A DNA stretch of 64,000 nt, from assembly GCA_022560025.1 (NCBI GenBank), contig JAFISE010000005.1, positions 353,720 to 417,719 on the forward strand, written 5' to 3'. Source of the DNA: Stagonosporopsis chrysanthemi. Lineage: Eukaryota > Ascomycota > Dothideomycetes > Pleosporales > Didymellaceae. Position numbers and translations under genes: made by a program. The notes under the pieces were generated by a model, which worked only from the letters and a program-made list of their open reading frames with translations, did not search any database and was not told where the DNA came from. Every line of letters begins with the position of its first letter. Position 1 is the stretch's first letter. This document shows positions 1 to 12,171 of this stretch, piece by piece.

Positions 1-473
1 CTGAGATTGTTTCTCTGAATAGAACACACGACGAGGCTGCGAGCGCCGCGTTCATTCGCAGCAGTGATCTTCATACACCTCCATGGTTCTCGGCCAGGCT
101 GAGTAATGCTTGTCTATCCGAACGGACATCAGCTTCTGTCGCCGCGTGCATCGACCACAGGCTGAGGTGCATGGTGCATGGTGCAAAATGTGCTAAAGAT
201 AGGTCTGTCGTAGATAAGTATAACAAAGCCAAGTTCTGATTGTTGAGGCTCGGCGATAACATGCACTTCGAGAGCCTCTACGGTATGGATGCGGGGACGG
301 ATTGTACTGTGATATGTTGCGAGTGGTCATGAGCAATGTCGTCACTCGAGCATGTGGAGGGGTGGAGGTGTGGAGCTTGAGCTCGGGCCAACGAAATCCG
401 ACTTGCCCCCAGACTCGAAGAATGCCGTTGTCATCTTCAAAAGACCCCATTACGTTCACTTTGTAATTTCACT
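1..473. other. intergenic, upstream of Cyc2-like gene
   Basis: No convincing gene. Only short opposing open frames without recognisable protein content are seen. It presumably holds the promoter and 5' leader of the plus-strand gene starting at 474. Confidence 0.5.
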
Positions 474-1526
474 ATGTCTTGGGTCAAGCGGCGGGCAGGT
501 CCCCTAATAGTCCTTGGTACCTCTGCGGCCGGTGGTGCTGCATACCGCTTCTTTGGGCCCTCGAAGTCTACGGACGCATCGCTCAATCCTCACACGTTCA
601 CGCCCTACACGCTTGTCGACAAGCAGCCTGTATCCTCGACCAGCGCCATATTCACATTGCGGAATGCTAGTGGCGCACCAGATTCGCAGAGTGTTAAGGA
701 GGTTGAGAAGCGCAGCGTATGGAGCGTGCAGATCAAGCAGCCTCAGCTGCAGATTGCACGCGCGTATACTCCGCTTCCACACACAATTGATGGCAAGAAG
801 GATGAGAACTCTCCACAAGACATGAGGCTTTTGATACGGCAAGAGACTGGAGGTGAGGTATCAACCTACCTGCACCGGTTACCAGAGCATGCGACGATAG
901 ACATCCGGGGCCCCAACGCGGAGTTCGAGATGCCCCGCAACGTCAAAGAGGTCATATTCCTCGCTGGAGGGACAGGCATCGCACCGGCTATGCAGGTCGC
1001 CCAGGCTCTGAGCAGGAGAACAGGTAGCAGAATGCACATCTTGTGGGCAAACAGGCGACGCGAGGAGTGCATAGGCGGTGTCAGCGACGACAGAGGAACC
1101 CCGAGTCCATCACAGAATCGACTCGGATGGTGGAAGAGTGTCCTTATCGGTTCTAGCGAGACTGCGACGCTAGTTGGTCTGTCGAAGGACGACCCCAGTG
1201 AAAGTGAAACATCTCAGGACAAAGGTCTCATTGTCAAAGAGCTAGACGCTCTCAAAGCGAACAACACGATTGCTACACATGGACTCGAGATTCAGTATTA
1301 CGTTGATGAGGAGAAGAGCTTCATTCAGCCAGAGGACGTCAAGAAAAGGTTGGCGAGCACATCACAAGAAAAGGGATCGAAGTTGATCATAGTGTCTGGA
1401 CCTGATGGCTTCATCGAGCATTGGGTAGGTAGGAAACTTTGGGCTGATGGCCGAGAAGTACAAGGCCCACTTGGCGGTGTGCTGAAAGGAATGGACTTGG
1501 GAGACTGGAGAGTCTTTAAGCTGTAA
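474..1526 (+). CDS. Cyc2-like mitochondrial FAD/NAD(P)H oxidoreductase
   Basis: Intronless, 350 aa. A basic N-terminus (MSWVKRRAG) is followed by a Gly/Ala-rich hydrophobic stretch at residues 8-27, which fits a mitochondrial inner-membrane anchor. The body is a ferredoxin-reductase fold like cytochrome b5 reductase: RAYT at 96-99 (FAD binding), GGEVSTYL at 127-133 (flavin phosphate region) and GGTGIAPAM at 165-173 (NAD(P)H binding). The family includes yeast Cyc2, a mitochondrial flavoprotein that supports haem attachment to cytochrome c; the N-terminal anchor and the interrupted C-terminal half favour Cyc2 over a plain b5 reductase. The first ATG is used and no splice sites are needed. The oxidoreductase fold is secure; the exact Cyc2 role is inferred. 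Confidence 0.75.
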   Translation: MSWVKRRAGPLIVLGTSAAGGAAYRFFGPSKSTDASLNPHTFTPYTLVDKQPVSSTSAIFTLRNASGAPDSQSVKEVEKRSVWSVQIKQPQLQIARAYTPLPHTIDGKKDENSPQDMRLLIRQETGGEVSTYLHRLPEHATIDIRGPNAEFEMPRNVKEVIFLAGGTGIAPAMQVAQALSRRTGSRMHILWANRRREECIGGVSDDRGTPSPSQNRLGWWKSVLIGSSETATLVGLSKDDPSESETSQDKGLIVKELDALKANNTIATHGLEIQYYVDEEKSFIQPEDVKKRLASTSQEKGSKLIIVSGPDGFIEHWVGRKLWADGREVQGPLGGVLKGMDLGDWRVFKL

Positions 1527-1974
1527 AAGTACGCGAACGTCACCAATATGATACCCATATTCGCATTCCCCTCCACCAACACCTCCCTTACTTCCGCTCG
1601 GACGTACATCAGCGAATCATTGGAGGGTTTTGTCCCTAGTCATCACGTCGATATGGTACGGTCACAATTGATGAAAGACAGCGTGCTTCGTGCTGCATCT
1701 CATAGCCGCGCCGTAATGCGTGCTGTCGCAAAAAAATTGCCACTTGCGCAAGATGCAAAGCGCAACAGCACTGGCCGAAATCGGTTAGCAGTGGTCAAGG
1801 GCGGCGCATTTTCCGCGCATTGATAATCTGGACTACACTGCTCTCACTTGACATCAGCTTTCACTTGTTGCTTGAATTGTGCACAGTATCTTAAACATGT
1901 CATAGACTAGCTCTCCATTGTTCTCCCCTCCATCTGTAGTTCTTCCTACACTTGTACGACCTCAACCACGCAAC
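1527..1974. other. intergenic
   Basis: About 450 bases between two plus-strand genes. I see no further gene. It should contain the 3' end of the Cyc2-like gene and the promoter of the MFS gene. Confidence 0.5.
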
Positions 1975-3727
1975 ATGGTTACTACCGATCCCGATCCCAA
2001 ACTCGGCAGTTACTTGCCCTCACCAATCAGCGACATCGACGAAAAGGATCCCAATGCGCGACCAGCTTGCTTCAAGTCGAATCTCCAAGAATGCCTCTTT
2101 GTGTTGTCGGTCACAATGGCCGTGGCAATGACGAGCGTCCTGACCGGCTCGATCACTGTTATGAGCTCTTTCGCTGCGAGAGATCTGGACATGACCAATG
2201 CACAGATCACCTGGATGAATGCTGCATGTTCACTGTCCGCCGGTGCATTGCTCCTCTTCTTTGGAAGTATTGCAGACCTGTTCGGCCGTAAGACTATGTT
2301 CATTGGCTCAATGCTCCTCTTCGCTATAGTGAGCCTGGGCACCGGCTTCGCAAAGGATGGCATCACGATTGATGTCCTTTGCGGCATCTTAGGTATCTTC
2401 TCGGCAGCTGCCGTTCCACCGGCGCAGGGCATACTCGGTACAATCTATGACAAGCCGAGTCCTCGTAAGAACAAGGCCTTTGGTTGCTTCAGTGCTGGTA
2501 ATCCGCTTGGCTTTGTTTTTGGTACGATCTTGTCAGGTCTGTTCACTCAAATCTTCAACTGGAGGGCTGGCTTCTTCCTGATAGCAATCACGTACTTCGT
2601 CACATCCATCGTGGCCGCCTTGACGGTACCTACAGATACGATGCCGAAACGGAAGCTCGATCATGACACTTTGAAGAAGCTGGACTTGCCTGGTACAGCG
2701 TTGACGATTGCCGGTATCGGAATGTTCTGTGCAGCCCTTAGTCTGGCGGGTGACGCCCCAGACGGCTGGAAGACGCCTTATGTACTAGTGCTTCTGATCT
2801 TTGGTCTCTTGTTGATCGTTGCGTTCGTTGTGTGGGAACTCAAGTATCATTACGCCATCGTAGACATGAATGTCTTCAAGGATAGGGACTTCTCTCTGGT
2901 AAGGTCACGACCCACAATCTCAATTATCTACTAACTCGTATAGTTGCTCCTCATCTTGTCTCTCGGGTTTCTCGGCTTCCCAGTTTTCACTTTCTGGATA
3001 GCGCTCTACTTTCAAACAGAGCTTGGCTATAATGCCCTTATGACAGGTGTACACATGCTACCCATGGTTGTAGTGGGACTACTTGCAAACGCAGTTGCCG
3101 CTTTGATTCAGCACAAGGTTTCCAACAAGCGCATCATGGGTATTGGCGCATGGGCGTATGTCATAGCCTTTACTCTCGCTGCTGTACAGCGGAAAGGCGA
3201 TTCGTACTGGGCCTTCTCGTTTCCAGCCTTGTGCTTGTGTGTCATTGGAGCAGATTTCGAGTTCATTGTCGCCAACGTAAGTACTTCGTACACACATAAC
3301 AATGCATTGCTAACATCCACAGATGTACGTTCTATCATCAATGCCCGCAAACAAGCAGTCGATAGCTGGCTCGCTTCTTCAGACCTTGACTCGGCTCTGT
3401 ACTGCTGTCGGCTACGGCATTGCCACCGCCATTTTCGACGCCGTGCAGAGAAGCGCCCCATCTTCTGGGTACTACGCGAACAACGCCGTGGCACCTTTTG
3501 CCGCCGTCTTCTGGTTTGCCATGGCCATTTCGTTCATCGCTGTGCTCTTCGTCCCTTTCCTTCGCATCACCACACAAGGTCACAAGGGCGACACAGGCCG
3601 ATTCAAGCAAGACATCGTCGACCCGCCCATCGACAGCGCCTTTGGCCTCAATGATGTTCACGCCATTATCGCCGCAAGTGAAAAGAACGGACAGGTCAAT
3701 GTCGCCTACGGCGCAAAATCACCTTGA
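1975..3727 (+). CDS. MFS transporter, DHA2 (14-TM) drug-efflux type
   Basis: Three exons: 1975-2898, 2944-3276 and 3323-3727, giving 553 aa. Both introns are phase 0 with GTAAG donors and CTAAC branch sites just before the acceptors. The N-terminus is cytoplasmic; a series of hydrophobic helices follows, with the MFS loop 2-3 signature GSIADLFGRK and an AVPPAQGILG helix typical of proton-driven drug/H+ antiporters. Length and the number of hydrophobic segments fit the 14-helix DHA2 family, which includes aminotriazole- and toxin-resistance pumps of the plasma membrane. The start is the ATG at 1975 (MVTTDPDP). No biosynthetic cluster genes flank it, so the substrate is unknown. It is convergent with the sugar transporter downstream. 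Confidence 0.88.
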
Positions 3728-4192
3728 GTGTTCTTTCCTAAATCCTCTAGTCAGCTAGACGTAGATGTTGAATCATCAGTCAGTTAGACATAGAAGAAGA
3801 CATGAAATAGACGTAGAAAAAAATGTTAATGCACCTTGCTACATGGACATATGAACCAATGCTCCACTACCATCACCACAAAGCAGTGCTCCAGCTGGAA
3901 ATCGCGTTAGCAACGCGCTTACCTTTCGCATTTTAATTCGCAAATCAAAATTGATTGCTGGGTACACCCGGCAAGATCAGAGATGGAATGAAATGTCTGT
4001 GATGTTTCGGGTTGGCTCACTCTTCAAAAGCAGAACTATGGGCCATGTCAATCCTGGCCCGCTGCAGGTATGTTTATCAGGCAGTAACACATTATCAGTG
4101 TGTAACAGCGTCAGGAATCAAGTGTAAGCACAAGCAATTCAGCGTTATCCCGACTACGGAACGCATGGGTTCTTTGTTTGAACGATACTTCT
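3728..4192. other. convergent intergenic region
   Basis: About 465 bases between two convergent transporter genes. It holds their 3' ends. No coding potential recognised. Confidence 0.5.
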
Positions 4193-5926
4193 CTATACAC
4201 TGCTCCCATCCCCAACCTTCTCCTTATGCTCATTATTTTCCTTGAACAAGCCCCCCGGAGACGCTCCAGTAACCGAGCTCCTCCTCCGCTCAATGTCTCT
4301 TGCCTCCTCAGTATCGTTGTAGTCGATGAGCAGGTTGCCGCGCTTGTCGAAGCGGTGCGGCAGCTCTTTCGCAATCTTGACACAGTCGAATGGACCAGTA
4401 GTCTTGTGGAAGATCTCGTCCATCTCCTCGAGCGAACGGCCAGCGGTCTCGGGGAAGAAGAAGTACACGCTGGGCGCCATGGCTGCGTTGATCACCGCAA
4501 AGATGATGTATGTGCGCCACTCAATGTTAGCGAACGCCACGGGCGTCACCATAACGACCATGAAGTTAAAGGCCCAGTTGGCTGTTGTGGCGATGGCATT
4601 TGCGGGGGCACGAATAGAGAGAGGCGTGATCTCTGCTGGGTACAGCCAGGTCATGCCCAACCATCCAACGGCGAAAAAGGAGTTGAAAACGAACAGCATG
4701 ACAGTAGCGACCAAAGCACAAGCTTTGTTTGAGACATTGCTGGTCGTTCCGGCAAGAATGCACATGGTGGCGCTCATACCGACTGCTCCAAAAATCATAA
4801 GTTTGCGGCGACCGAATCTTTCGATGGTGAAGATGGCGATCCAGGAAGCGATCCAGTACTCGGTCCCGTTGCAAGCGGCGAGAAGACGACTCAGGAAAGG
4901 GGAGAGACCAAGTGAGCCTTCGAAGATTGTCGCTGCGTAGTAGGTGACCAAGTTGATCCCAGAGATCTGAACGAGTCTTAGCGATTTTCTGCTGTAGAAC
5001 ACAAGAAATACGTACCTGTTGGAACATTTGATTGACATAGGCAAGTACTGTACGGTGGAAGTTCCTGTTGCGGTTGGTCTTGAAGCATTCCCTGAATCCA
5101 CCGCGGGACATCTCGAACACAACGTCCTTGACGGCCTGTAACTCTGCCACGATCTTCTTGTCCTCCTTTGGCAGATCGCTTAGAGCGGCCAAGACTTCCC
5201 ATGCTTCATCATCTTGTCCCTTCAGAACAAGCCATCGAGGCGACTCCGGCAGTCCTGGGATCAGGACGAGAATGAAGATGGCGAGGATGATCTGGAAGCC
5301 GATTGGGAAGCGCCACGCAATGGAGCTTGGCTCGAGGAACGAGAAACCAAGATCGATCCAGTAACTAAGCATGACACCAAAAACGATCAAGGAGCCTTCG
5401 ATCATGACCATTTGACCTCGTCTGTGCGGTTTCGAAGTCTCCGACTGCCACGTAGGGACCGTGGACGTGTTCATACCGTTGCCGAAACCAGTAATCCAAC
5501 GCCCAACAATGAGCTGAGCCAGACCGAAAGATGCAGTTTGAATCGCAGCACCGATGATCATGATGACACTTCCAATGAAAATAGTCTTCTTGCGTCCGAG
5601 CATGTTGCCAAGCCAGATAGTCGCAACAGCGCCAAAGAAGCAGCCGAGCGTGTAAGCGCCTACGGTGATGGCTTGAATCGTTGCCGTGTGCGAAGCGTCG
5701 CCGTTTGGTGGGTTCAGAGTGTCGATCTCAGGGAAATAGTGGACAAACGAAGGCAGTGTGAGCAGACCGCCCATCACACCTTGGTCTAGATGATGGATAA
5801 GCAATTTGGGTTATTCTGAGACCAAAGAAGCATACCATATCCAAATAGAGCGAAATCAGTGCCCGCAACAACGGCGATAGCAATATTGAGCTTGGTGCCC
5901 GTGAGGCCATAAAATTTCTTGCCCAT
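4193..5926 (-). CDS. MFS sugar transporter (hexose-type)
   Basis: Minus strand, exons 5926-5836, 5785-5016 and 4966-4193, 544 aa. The first splice (donor GTATGC) joins ...LFGY to DQGVMGG, recreating the FGYDQGVxGG signature of fungal sugar porters. The second joins NQMFQQ to ISGINLVTYYAA, the conserved helix 7 sugar-binding segment. Other family marks are GRRKLMIFG, PESPRWL after helix 6, and a late PETAGRSLEEMDEIF. It is a plasma-membrane proton symporter or facilitator of the sugar porter family; the sugar cannot be assigned from sequence alone. The start ATG at 5926 (MGKKFYGLTG) fits the usual N-terminus. The C-terminal tail is charged and short. Confidence 0.9.
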
Positions 5927-8900
5927 GATGGAATCTACCGCGTCTCGGCGCGTATTCAAGGTTCAAGACAATACAAGAGAAGGTCAAGTCCGAGCCAAGC
6001 CTGGAGAGCAAAGTAGAAGCAACTACATAACAAAAAGGCGCGCTGGCCGGCCTTTTGAACATCCCTCGTCATCGTCACCCAGCGATGTAACCGAGTCCGT
6101 CCTCACCTCCAATTCCTCTAGCGTGCAATTCCCGTGCAGCACCAGGGAAACCATGGTGCATCATCCTACAAGCTGTGGGGGGCTATGACGTCTGTCGTTG
6201 AGCCGCGTTGCGGAGTGCGGGGACTTTGCGCATCATTTGGGGAAAGTGCATGGCGGGCATCGAGACACCGCAGGGCGGACTGACTAGCGAGATGCGTGAT
6301 TCGCTCCTCCACAACGGCCGTGCAGTGTGCTGGGGACAATTGTATGCACGGATTTCCCGATTGAGTAGTCCCGGGGTCGTGTGAGATTAATGAGTCTTCG
6401 GCTCTTTGCTGAAAGTTGCATCGTGTCGGGGCGGTAGTCAAGCCTGTGCCGAGCTAATTCAAGCCGCAAAAGGCCCGCTGGCGTATCAGAGCTTTGCTTG
6501 TCTGCCCTTGTTGGTCCTGTCCGGGCATGTCTACCGAATTCGCATCATCAAAGCACGATCTTCGAAAGATCATCGACGTCAGGCCATAGCGCTGGGAGAC
6601 TTCGAGCGCCGTTGGAGCGCAATTCCCTGATACTGGGTTGTCTCCAGGAATTCCACGAGGTCCACGTTGCACGACAAGCCTGCAGAGTGGAGCCGCGCAT
6701 TCTAAGCTTAATACTTTTGGATGCTCTTGGACAAAAATGGGTATAACGCTTGTCCGAACAGCACCTGAGCAGGCTTCCCACGCGCGACTTTTCCCGAAAT
6801 CACGTGCCCTCACGTTCACAGTGCATGTGCGCGAATTACCCAATGCGGAGGTGCCGCAGCACTCCCTGCTCTTGCATAGCGGACTGCAGTCAAGAGAGAG
6901 TTCAGCCATGCGCAGTCACAGACTTGGACCAGACTTCGAGAACACTGTTGTTACCTACTTGGGCATCCCTCAATAACAGAAGAACACCCAGGACCCTTTC
7001 CCTGACTGCCGAACTCGTGTTACTGGAGCCACATCCCCACGGGGAAACGGCGCTGGACTCAGCTGAGACACAAGGCCAACCTCACCGCAGGCATCGTATC
7101 CAGTCTGTTGACCTCCTTTTCTCGCGATGTCTTCTGAGAAAGAGTATTGCATGACCTCGCGTGTTCTCATCAGCCCTGTTGACCATGTGGCTTTCTCCCT
7201 GAACATGGCAGGTCTCTCGAAATCCTCCACTAGTGCAGGCATTCAGGCTGTATGCAGCACCTTCAAGCGCTGCGGTCACACCTCAACGACGCAGACACTA
7301 AGGACAGGTACTGCCGGATGTCATGCAGTATCTCATACAATTCTCCCCCGTAGCACTTACACTCGTTTTCCGTACCCTCTGGATTGCGGGCCTGGCCATA
7401 GCATGCGATTATCTCATCAAAACCCCAATCTCACACCTAGATCCAGGAGCGAAAGGTCATGCCGATTGATCTTGCTATATTCCGAGCGGCGCTTACGAAC
7501 TGTGTCTTCCAGAGTGGGTGGCACCAGCACTGCAGCAGCCCAGAGTCTTTTGTACGAGAGGGATCTAAGGCGTGGAAACAAACGACGCCGTACGACAAAA
7601 ACATGGCTCTGATGAGCGTCGTTCTCACATCGTGTTAGCCGCCCATACCCGGTTCTGAAGACCATGGCGCTCGACTGGCAGTAATGCAGGTCCGTTTTAT
7701 TCAAGCCATACCTGAGCGTCAAGATCACATCTACCACACCTGCGGAAACGAATAAAGATCATACATTCCACCACTTATGTATTGTGGGCGTGTTGCGGGC
7801 GCGGAACTCAGTCTTGGGGTTGGACAATGTACGAACTGCTTCTTGCTTGATCTGCAGCTAGCCTTGCCAGACAAAGAACGCGGGTGCAACAGACATGGCA
7901 GCAGACAGAGAGTTTGTCAAGATACACCAGTGCTCTCTTTGAGGACTGCCTACACGAGGAAACCGATGTGGTCAGATCGGCGATCGAGTCTCTATACCCG
8001 CAAGAGAAACCACGAGCCAGTGTTTGGATAGCGCGCCCTCACTCCCACCACAACACCAAATCATCGTTCACACGCCGAGGACATTACCTACTGAGCTTTT
8101 TTTGCTTGACTGAAATATCTACCATCAAAGATAGCACCCTGCAATCAGATGCCATGCGCCAGCCACTTACGAACACCGAGCTGGTCTACAGGGCCGCGTA
8201 TGGCGAACTTTGCTCGCTGTATACCAGTAGAAACACTGGCGAAGCCAAGAAATTGGCGTGGCGTTACTACCAGGATCCACACATTCCTCTGATTCTGCGC
8301 ATTGTGCTTCTGCTGCTTTGGTAGGTGGCGTACCAAAGATTACTTGACACTTTATGATATTGTTGCACAGAAACGCGACGGCGCAGTTGATGTTACAAGG
8401 ATCCCAAGAAGTGTTGAAGAACGCAGAAGAGGATGCAAGAGAGCAGTGTGACGAGATGGAGGCTGAAGCTAACGAGCTCACACCTACGCTTGATGATCAA
8501 CACCATTCCGTAAACGTTGGTAAAGCAACACCATACAGATCTGGAAGTGGATACTCGACCGAGGCCCGACCGCGACGGCCATCTCGAGCTCACGGATGAT
8601 GCCGGATGCGTCTAGCCGACTCACCTCTCCTTGGGAACCACCAAATGTGACACGTACCCTCGCGGAACCAGACATCGATGACACCCACCTCCACAACGCC
8701 GGCATCCAGACAGGAAACATTGAGCACTAACGGGTTGCTGACCGGACGAGAGACTGGACACACGGTGAAGTCGTGTTTGACATGAACTTGAGGGTGATAG
8801 CGAACGCATCTGGATACGCGACAGTACTTGACGCAGTGACAACTGTTGCTTCCTACGTTTAAAACATTTACTTGTGGATAGCGGGACACTACTCCAATCG

Positions 8901-9222
8901 AAAACGACCTTTCCGTTCATGTAGCTGCTTGTAGGCAGTAAAATACATATTCAAATCCTAACCATCTTGTGCGACTCCTCAAGCCTTCCAACACGAAAGC
9001 GTTGACTTCTGACGCATACGCGTGCCGCCTTCAAGGAATCTCTTGAAGGGATCTCCCCATTGTCGTCTTCGTGATCGTATTCGTGGTCATCTTCATAGTC
9101 ATCGTCGTCCCCATCATTGTTTTCATCACCGTCCTCATAGTCGGACGGACAAGATTCATCGAGGTCATTCTTTGAAGCTAAGTTCAACAAACTTTGGTCA
9201 TTTCAAGCTACGGCTTCAACCC
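5927..9222. other. 3.3-kb gene-poor interval
   Basis: Only short overlapping open frames in all directions, with no recognisable domains, no convincing splice chain and no tRNA. Base composition looks ordinary, without the strongly AT-rich look of RIP-mutated repeats. A few acidic or low-complexity frames near 8950-9190 look accidental. It presumably contains the promoter of the sugar transporter (minus strand, left edge) and the 3' region of the protease (right edge). Confidence 0.45.
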
Positions 9223-10469
9223 TCACTGAGACTTCCAATCCCACTCCTTCTTCAGCCTCCCAAACCCAATCCTTGGTGCATACTCCTCGACCTTGGTGGC
9301 GCCAAAGTCATACACAGAATAATACCTCTTCAGGAATGCTGAGCCGACAAGGGCAAACCCAGGAGCTCCGCTAGGGTCAAATGGCGGCATGCACTGACCA
9401 CCAGGCCTGGTGATCTCATCACCTCGGATACTGAATGAGACATCATCTTCCGCCGTGCCATCGCCCAGTGTGAACGTAAGGGCCCACGAGGCATTGAGAT
9501 GCTGGCAGCCCATTCGCTCCTCTCCATTCAGCAGCTTTGTCAAGTTCCAACCCAAATTGTAGTATACGGCGCCAAGATTCTCGTCTGGCAAGGAGATGCG
9601 GCCCGCACCTGTGTCGAACACAGCGGTACCGGCGCCAAACTGGGACCATGTGGTGTTGGCATATGGCCACACACCTTCTGCGTCCGTGGTGTCGGGCAGA
9701 GACCCTGTCTTCATAATGACAGTTGCGTTGGGCTGGCGTGCTACCAGAATATTGATAGAGCGCAGAGGCGCGCGCCAGAGCTGGTACGGATCCTCCTTTC
9801 TCAGCGGCGCATAGACTACTTCGCCGTCAACGTACTTCTCCTCCTCGCCTCCGCCAATGGTCAGGACGCCGTTCTGCTCTCCCTCGTCAGACAGGTTGGT
9901 GCCGTAGAACAGGCTGAAGCGTGGCTCATCGAGCTGACCGTCCCAGAGTAGAGTCTCGACGAGCGAGGATGTATTAGCCTCAGCGATACTGCTAAATCCT
10001 AGTCCGAGAAAGCCATCTGCTGTGATCCAACGCCAGCTGCTCTCGTTCGCGGAAAGGAAGGTCTGGTTCCACTCGAAGCTGCCATCGCGAGTGGAGAAGA
10101 CGTCACGGATTGCAGCACCTGCTACGCCGTCGCCTGCGATATAGGGGATACTCGAGAAAGAATGCAGGTCCTGAGAAGTCGAGGAGGCGTTTGCCGAATA
10201 CAAAGTCCGGGGGTAGGGGCGCACATTAGGACATGATCTTTCTGTGCAGGCGGTGGATGTGATCCAGGTGGTCGACGAGCCGGTATCGAAGAGCAGCCAA
10301 TAGGGCTTTGGAGGCGTTCCGACCGAGAAGGCTACTGAGGACTGTATTGATCAGTTATGTCATACTGAAACCTGAAAGGACGTACATAGGTATCCTGGAT
10401 GCGAACAGGCAAGTCAATCACAGAGGCTGCAGCTGTTGTAGCCATCACCAGGAGACTGGCTGACTTCAT
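9223..10469 (-). CDS. secreted A1-family aspartic protease
   Basis: Minus strand, exons 10469-10386 and 10341-9223, 400 aa, intron phase 0 with donor GTACGT and acceptor ATACAG. The first exon encodes a signal peptide (MKSASLLVMATTAAAS). The second begins SSVAFSVGTPPKPYWLLFDTG, carrying the first catalytic Asp in DTGSS; the second catalytic Asp is in VFDTGAGRISL. Several N-x-S/T sites fit a secreted glycoprotein. There is no C-terminal GPI-type hydrophobic tail, so release to the medium or vacuole is more likely than wall anchoring. The pepsin family cleaves proteins at acidic pH. Without the small first exon the protein would lack its first active-site Asp. Confidence 0.9.
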
Positions 10470-10910
10470 TGTGGCTGTATGATGACGAAAACCTTAGGTG
10501 TGTGTGATGAACAGCAGCCTCCTGTCTCGCTGTTAGAGCAAATTTATAGACTGCTTGGAATTCATTACCGTCGAAATGAGCATCGGATGCTCAGGGCTTC
10601 TCAAAATAGAAACAGTGGTACCTTGCAGGGAGGTTGACAGCTGAGTGGCCGAGTATTCGGTATTTCGGCGAAATTGCTGCGAACGACTCGGACCTTCAAA
10701 TGATCTGCCAAGTAGCCACAAAAACACATGAACGCAGAAACAGAGCTGCAAACTGTAATATGCTTGAGCGTATACATTGTGAAAATCGTAATGGCTGATG
10801 TAACATGAAGCTGCATGATGCGCAAGCTGACTTTTCCATACCTGCCTCTAAGATGCTCAAACTCCATGCCGGAAGCGAACGCCGATGCTGCGAAGATGAA
10901 TTGTAGGGTA
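10470..10910. other. intergenic
   Basis: About 440 bases between the protease start and the MAK16 stop, both on the minus strand. No gene recognised; presumably the protease promoter. Confidence 0.45.
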
Positions 10911-11982
10911 TCAGTTGCGCAGAGTCTCTCTCGCCGCAGGCTCTCTCTCGATTTCGTACTCGATCTCGCGCTTCGCTCCCTTGGAATCCTTTGAAGGCTT
11001 CTTCTTTGGCTTGGACGGAGGGGCAGCAGGGCGTTTCCTCTTGAGATTCGCAAGGGCCTTCTTGAGGGCTGCATTATCTTCACCCTCGGATTCATCCTCC
11101 TCTTCACCGGCGCTCTCGCTATCATCGCTCTCGCCCTCTGAGCCCTCATCTGGGCTCTGGCCACCGACCCAGTCCTCGAAGTCCTCCATCTCGTCGTCCG
11201 ACTCGCCCTCAATGTCACTGACATACTCGACTTCGCCGACACCATTCTCGTACTCGTACTCGTTCTCCTCTTCGTCCTCGTATTCTTCTCCGTCGTCCAG
11301 ATCCTCGTCGCGCTCGAGCTGGCCTTCCTTCTCTAGCCCCTTCATGACTCGCTTCCATACATTCGGTTCAACATTCAGCGGGCGATCGCCGTAAGCACCA
11401 GAGCGAAGACGATCAATGAGGACCCGTTCGATGGAGCGCTCGACCTTGGCCGCAGCCAGGGCCTTCCTTTCTCTGGCATCTTCACGTCTTCTGACCTTGG
11501 GCGCAAGGCGGGGCACCAGTCTCTCACCGAGGCGCTCCTCCTCCTTGGCCAGCTTGCGAATGCGGATGTTGACTTGCGTCAGCCTGGTAAGACGCTGCTT
11601 GTTCTTGTGAACGAGGAACTTGGGAAAGTATTGCAAGTGCGAGTCGACCATCTCCAGGGCCTTGGTGTAGTTCTTGGGCAGCTTTATGCGCTCCCACCAC
11701 TTGCTCGGCAGGTGTGCGCGTTCGATGGCCTTGATGTACAAGTACAAGTCGCCTGTTTTAGGATCGGAGCGGATCGTAGCATAGCGAGAATTTGCAAGCG
11801 GGCAGGACTGCTTGCTGCAGAAGCCGGAGACGTTGTGTTCGTTGCGGCAGAAGGTCTGGTCCTTGGTAGTCTTCAGCTTATAGCTGCAAAAGTCGGTGCC
11901 AATAATGGACCACACAATCTCGTCTGGCAAAGTCAGTGGAGATCATTTCTGCAATCGGCGTCCCACACATACCGGAGGCCAT
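10911..11982 (-). CDS. MAK16: Ribosome biogenesis protein MAK16
   Basis: Minus strand, a 10-nt first exon (11982-11973, ATGGCCTCCG) and a long second exon (11923-10911), 340 aa. The splice gives MASDEIVWSIIG, matching the family N-terminus, whereas the unspliced frame would begin wrongly. Family marks: FCSYKLKTTKDQTFCRNEHN, then CSKQSCPLANSRYATI (Cys motif) and a Lys/Arg-rich middle. A long Asp/Glu-rich segment in the C-terminal third and a basic KPKKKPSKDSKGAKR tail are typical of nucleolar factors. MAK16 is an essential nucleolar protein for 27S pre-rRNA processing and early 60S assembly. It is divergent from MSS1, about 190 bases away. Confidence 0.95.
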
Positions 11983-12171
11983 CTTGTGTCGTATCGATTC
12001 GTCGCGCTGTTGTTGGTGAAGGTTCAAGCGCCGCTCAAAATGTTTTTGGCGGGAATCCAAGATTTCGGTGGAGCCGGCGGCGCAGGGGCCACTTTTGCGG
12101 AGAAGGAACGAACCACAATGCCTGTGATTCATCACCAGCGATATGTGAACGTCAAACCGAATGCTCTCGGC
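11983..12171. promoter_or_regulatory. short bidirectional promoter MAK16 / MSS1
   Basis: Only about 190 bases (or 135 if MSS1 starts at 12118) separate the two divergent start codons, so both genes must share promoter sequence. No clear TATA box is seen. Inferred from layout. Confidence 0.55.

Noticed and set aside
7127..8324. Open frames of 146-161 codons on the plus strand
   Set aside because: Start contexts, composition and lack of hydrophobic periodicity suggest chance frames; no splice chain links them.
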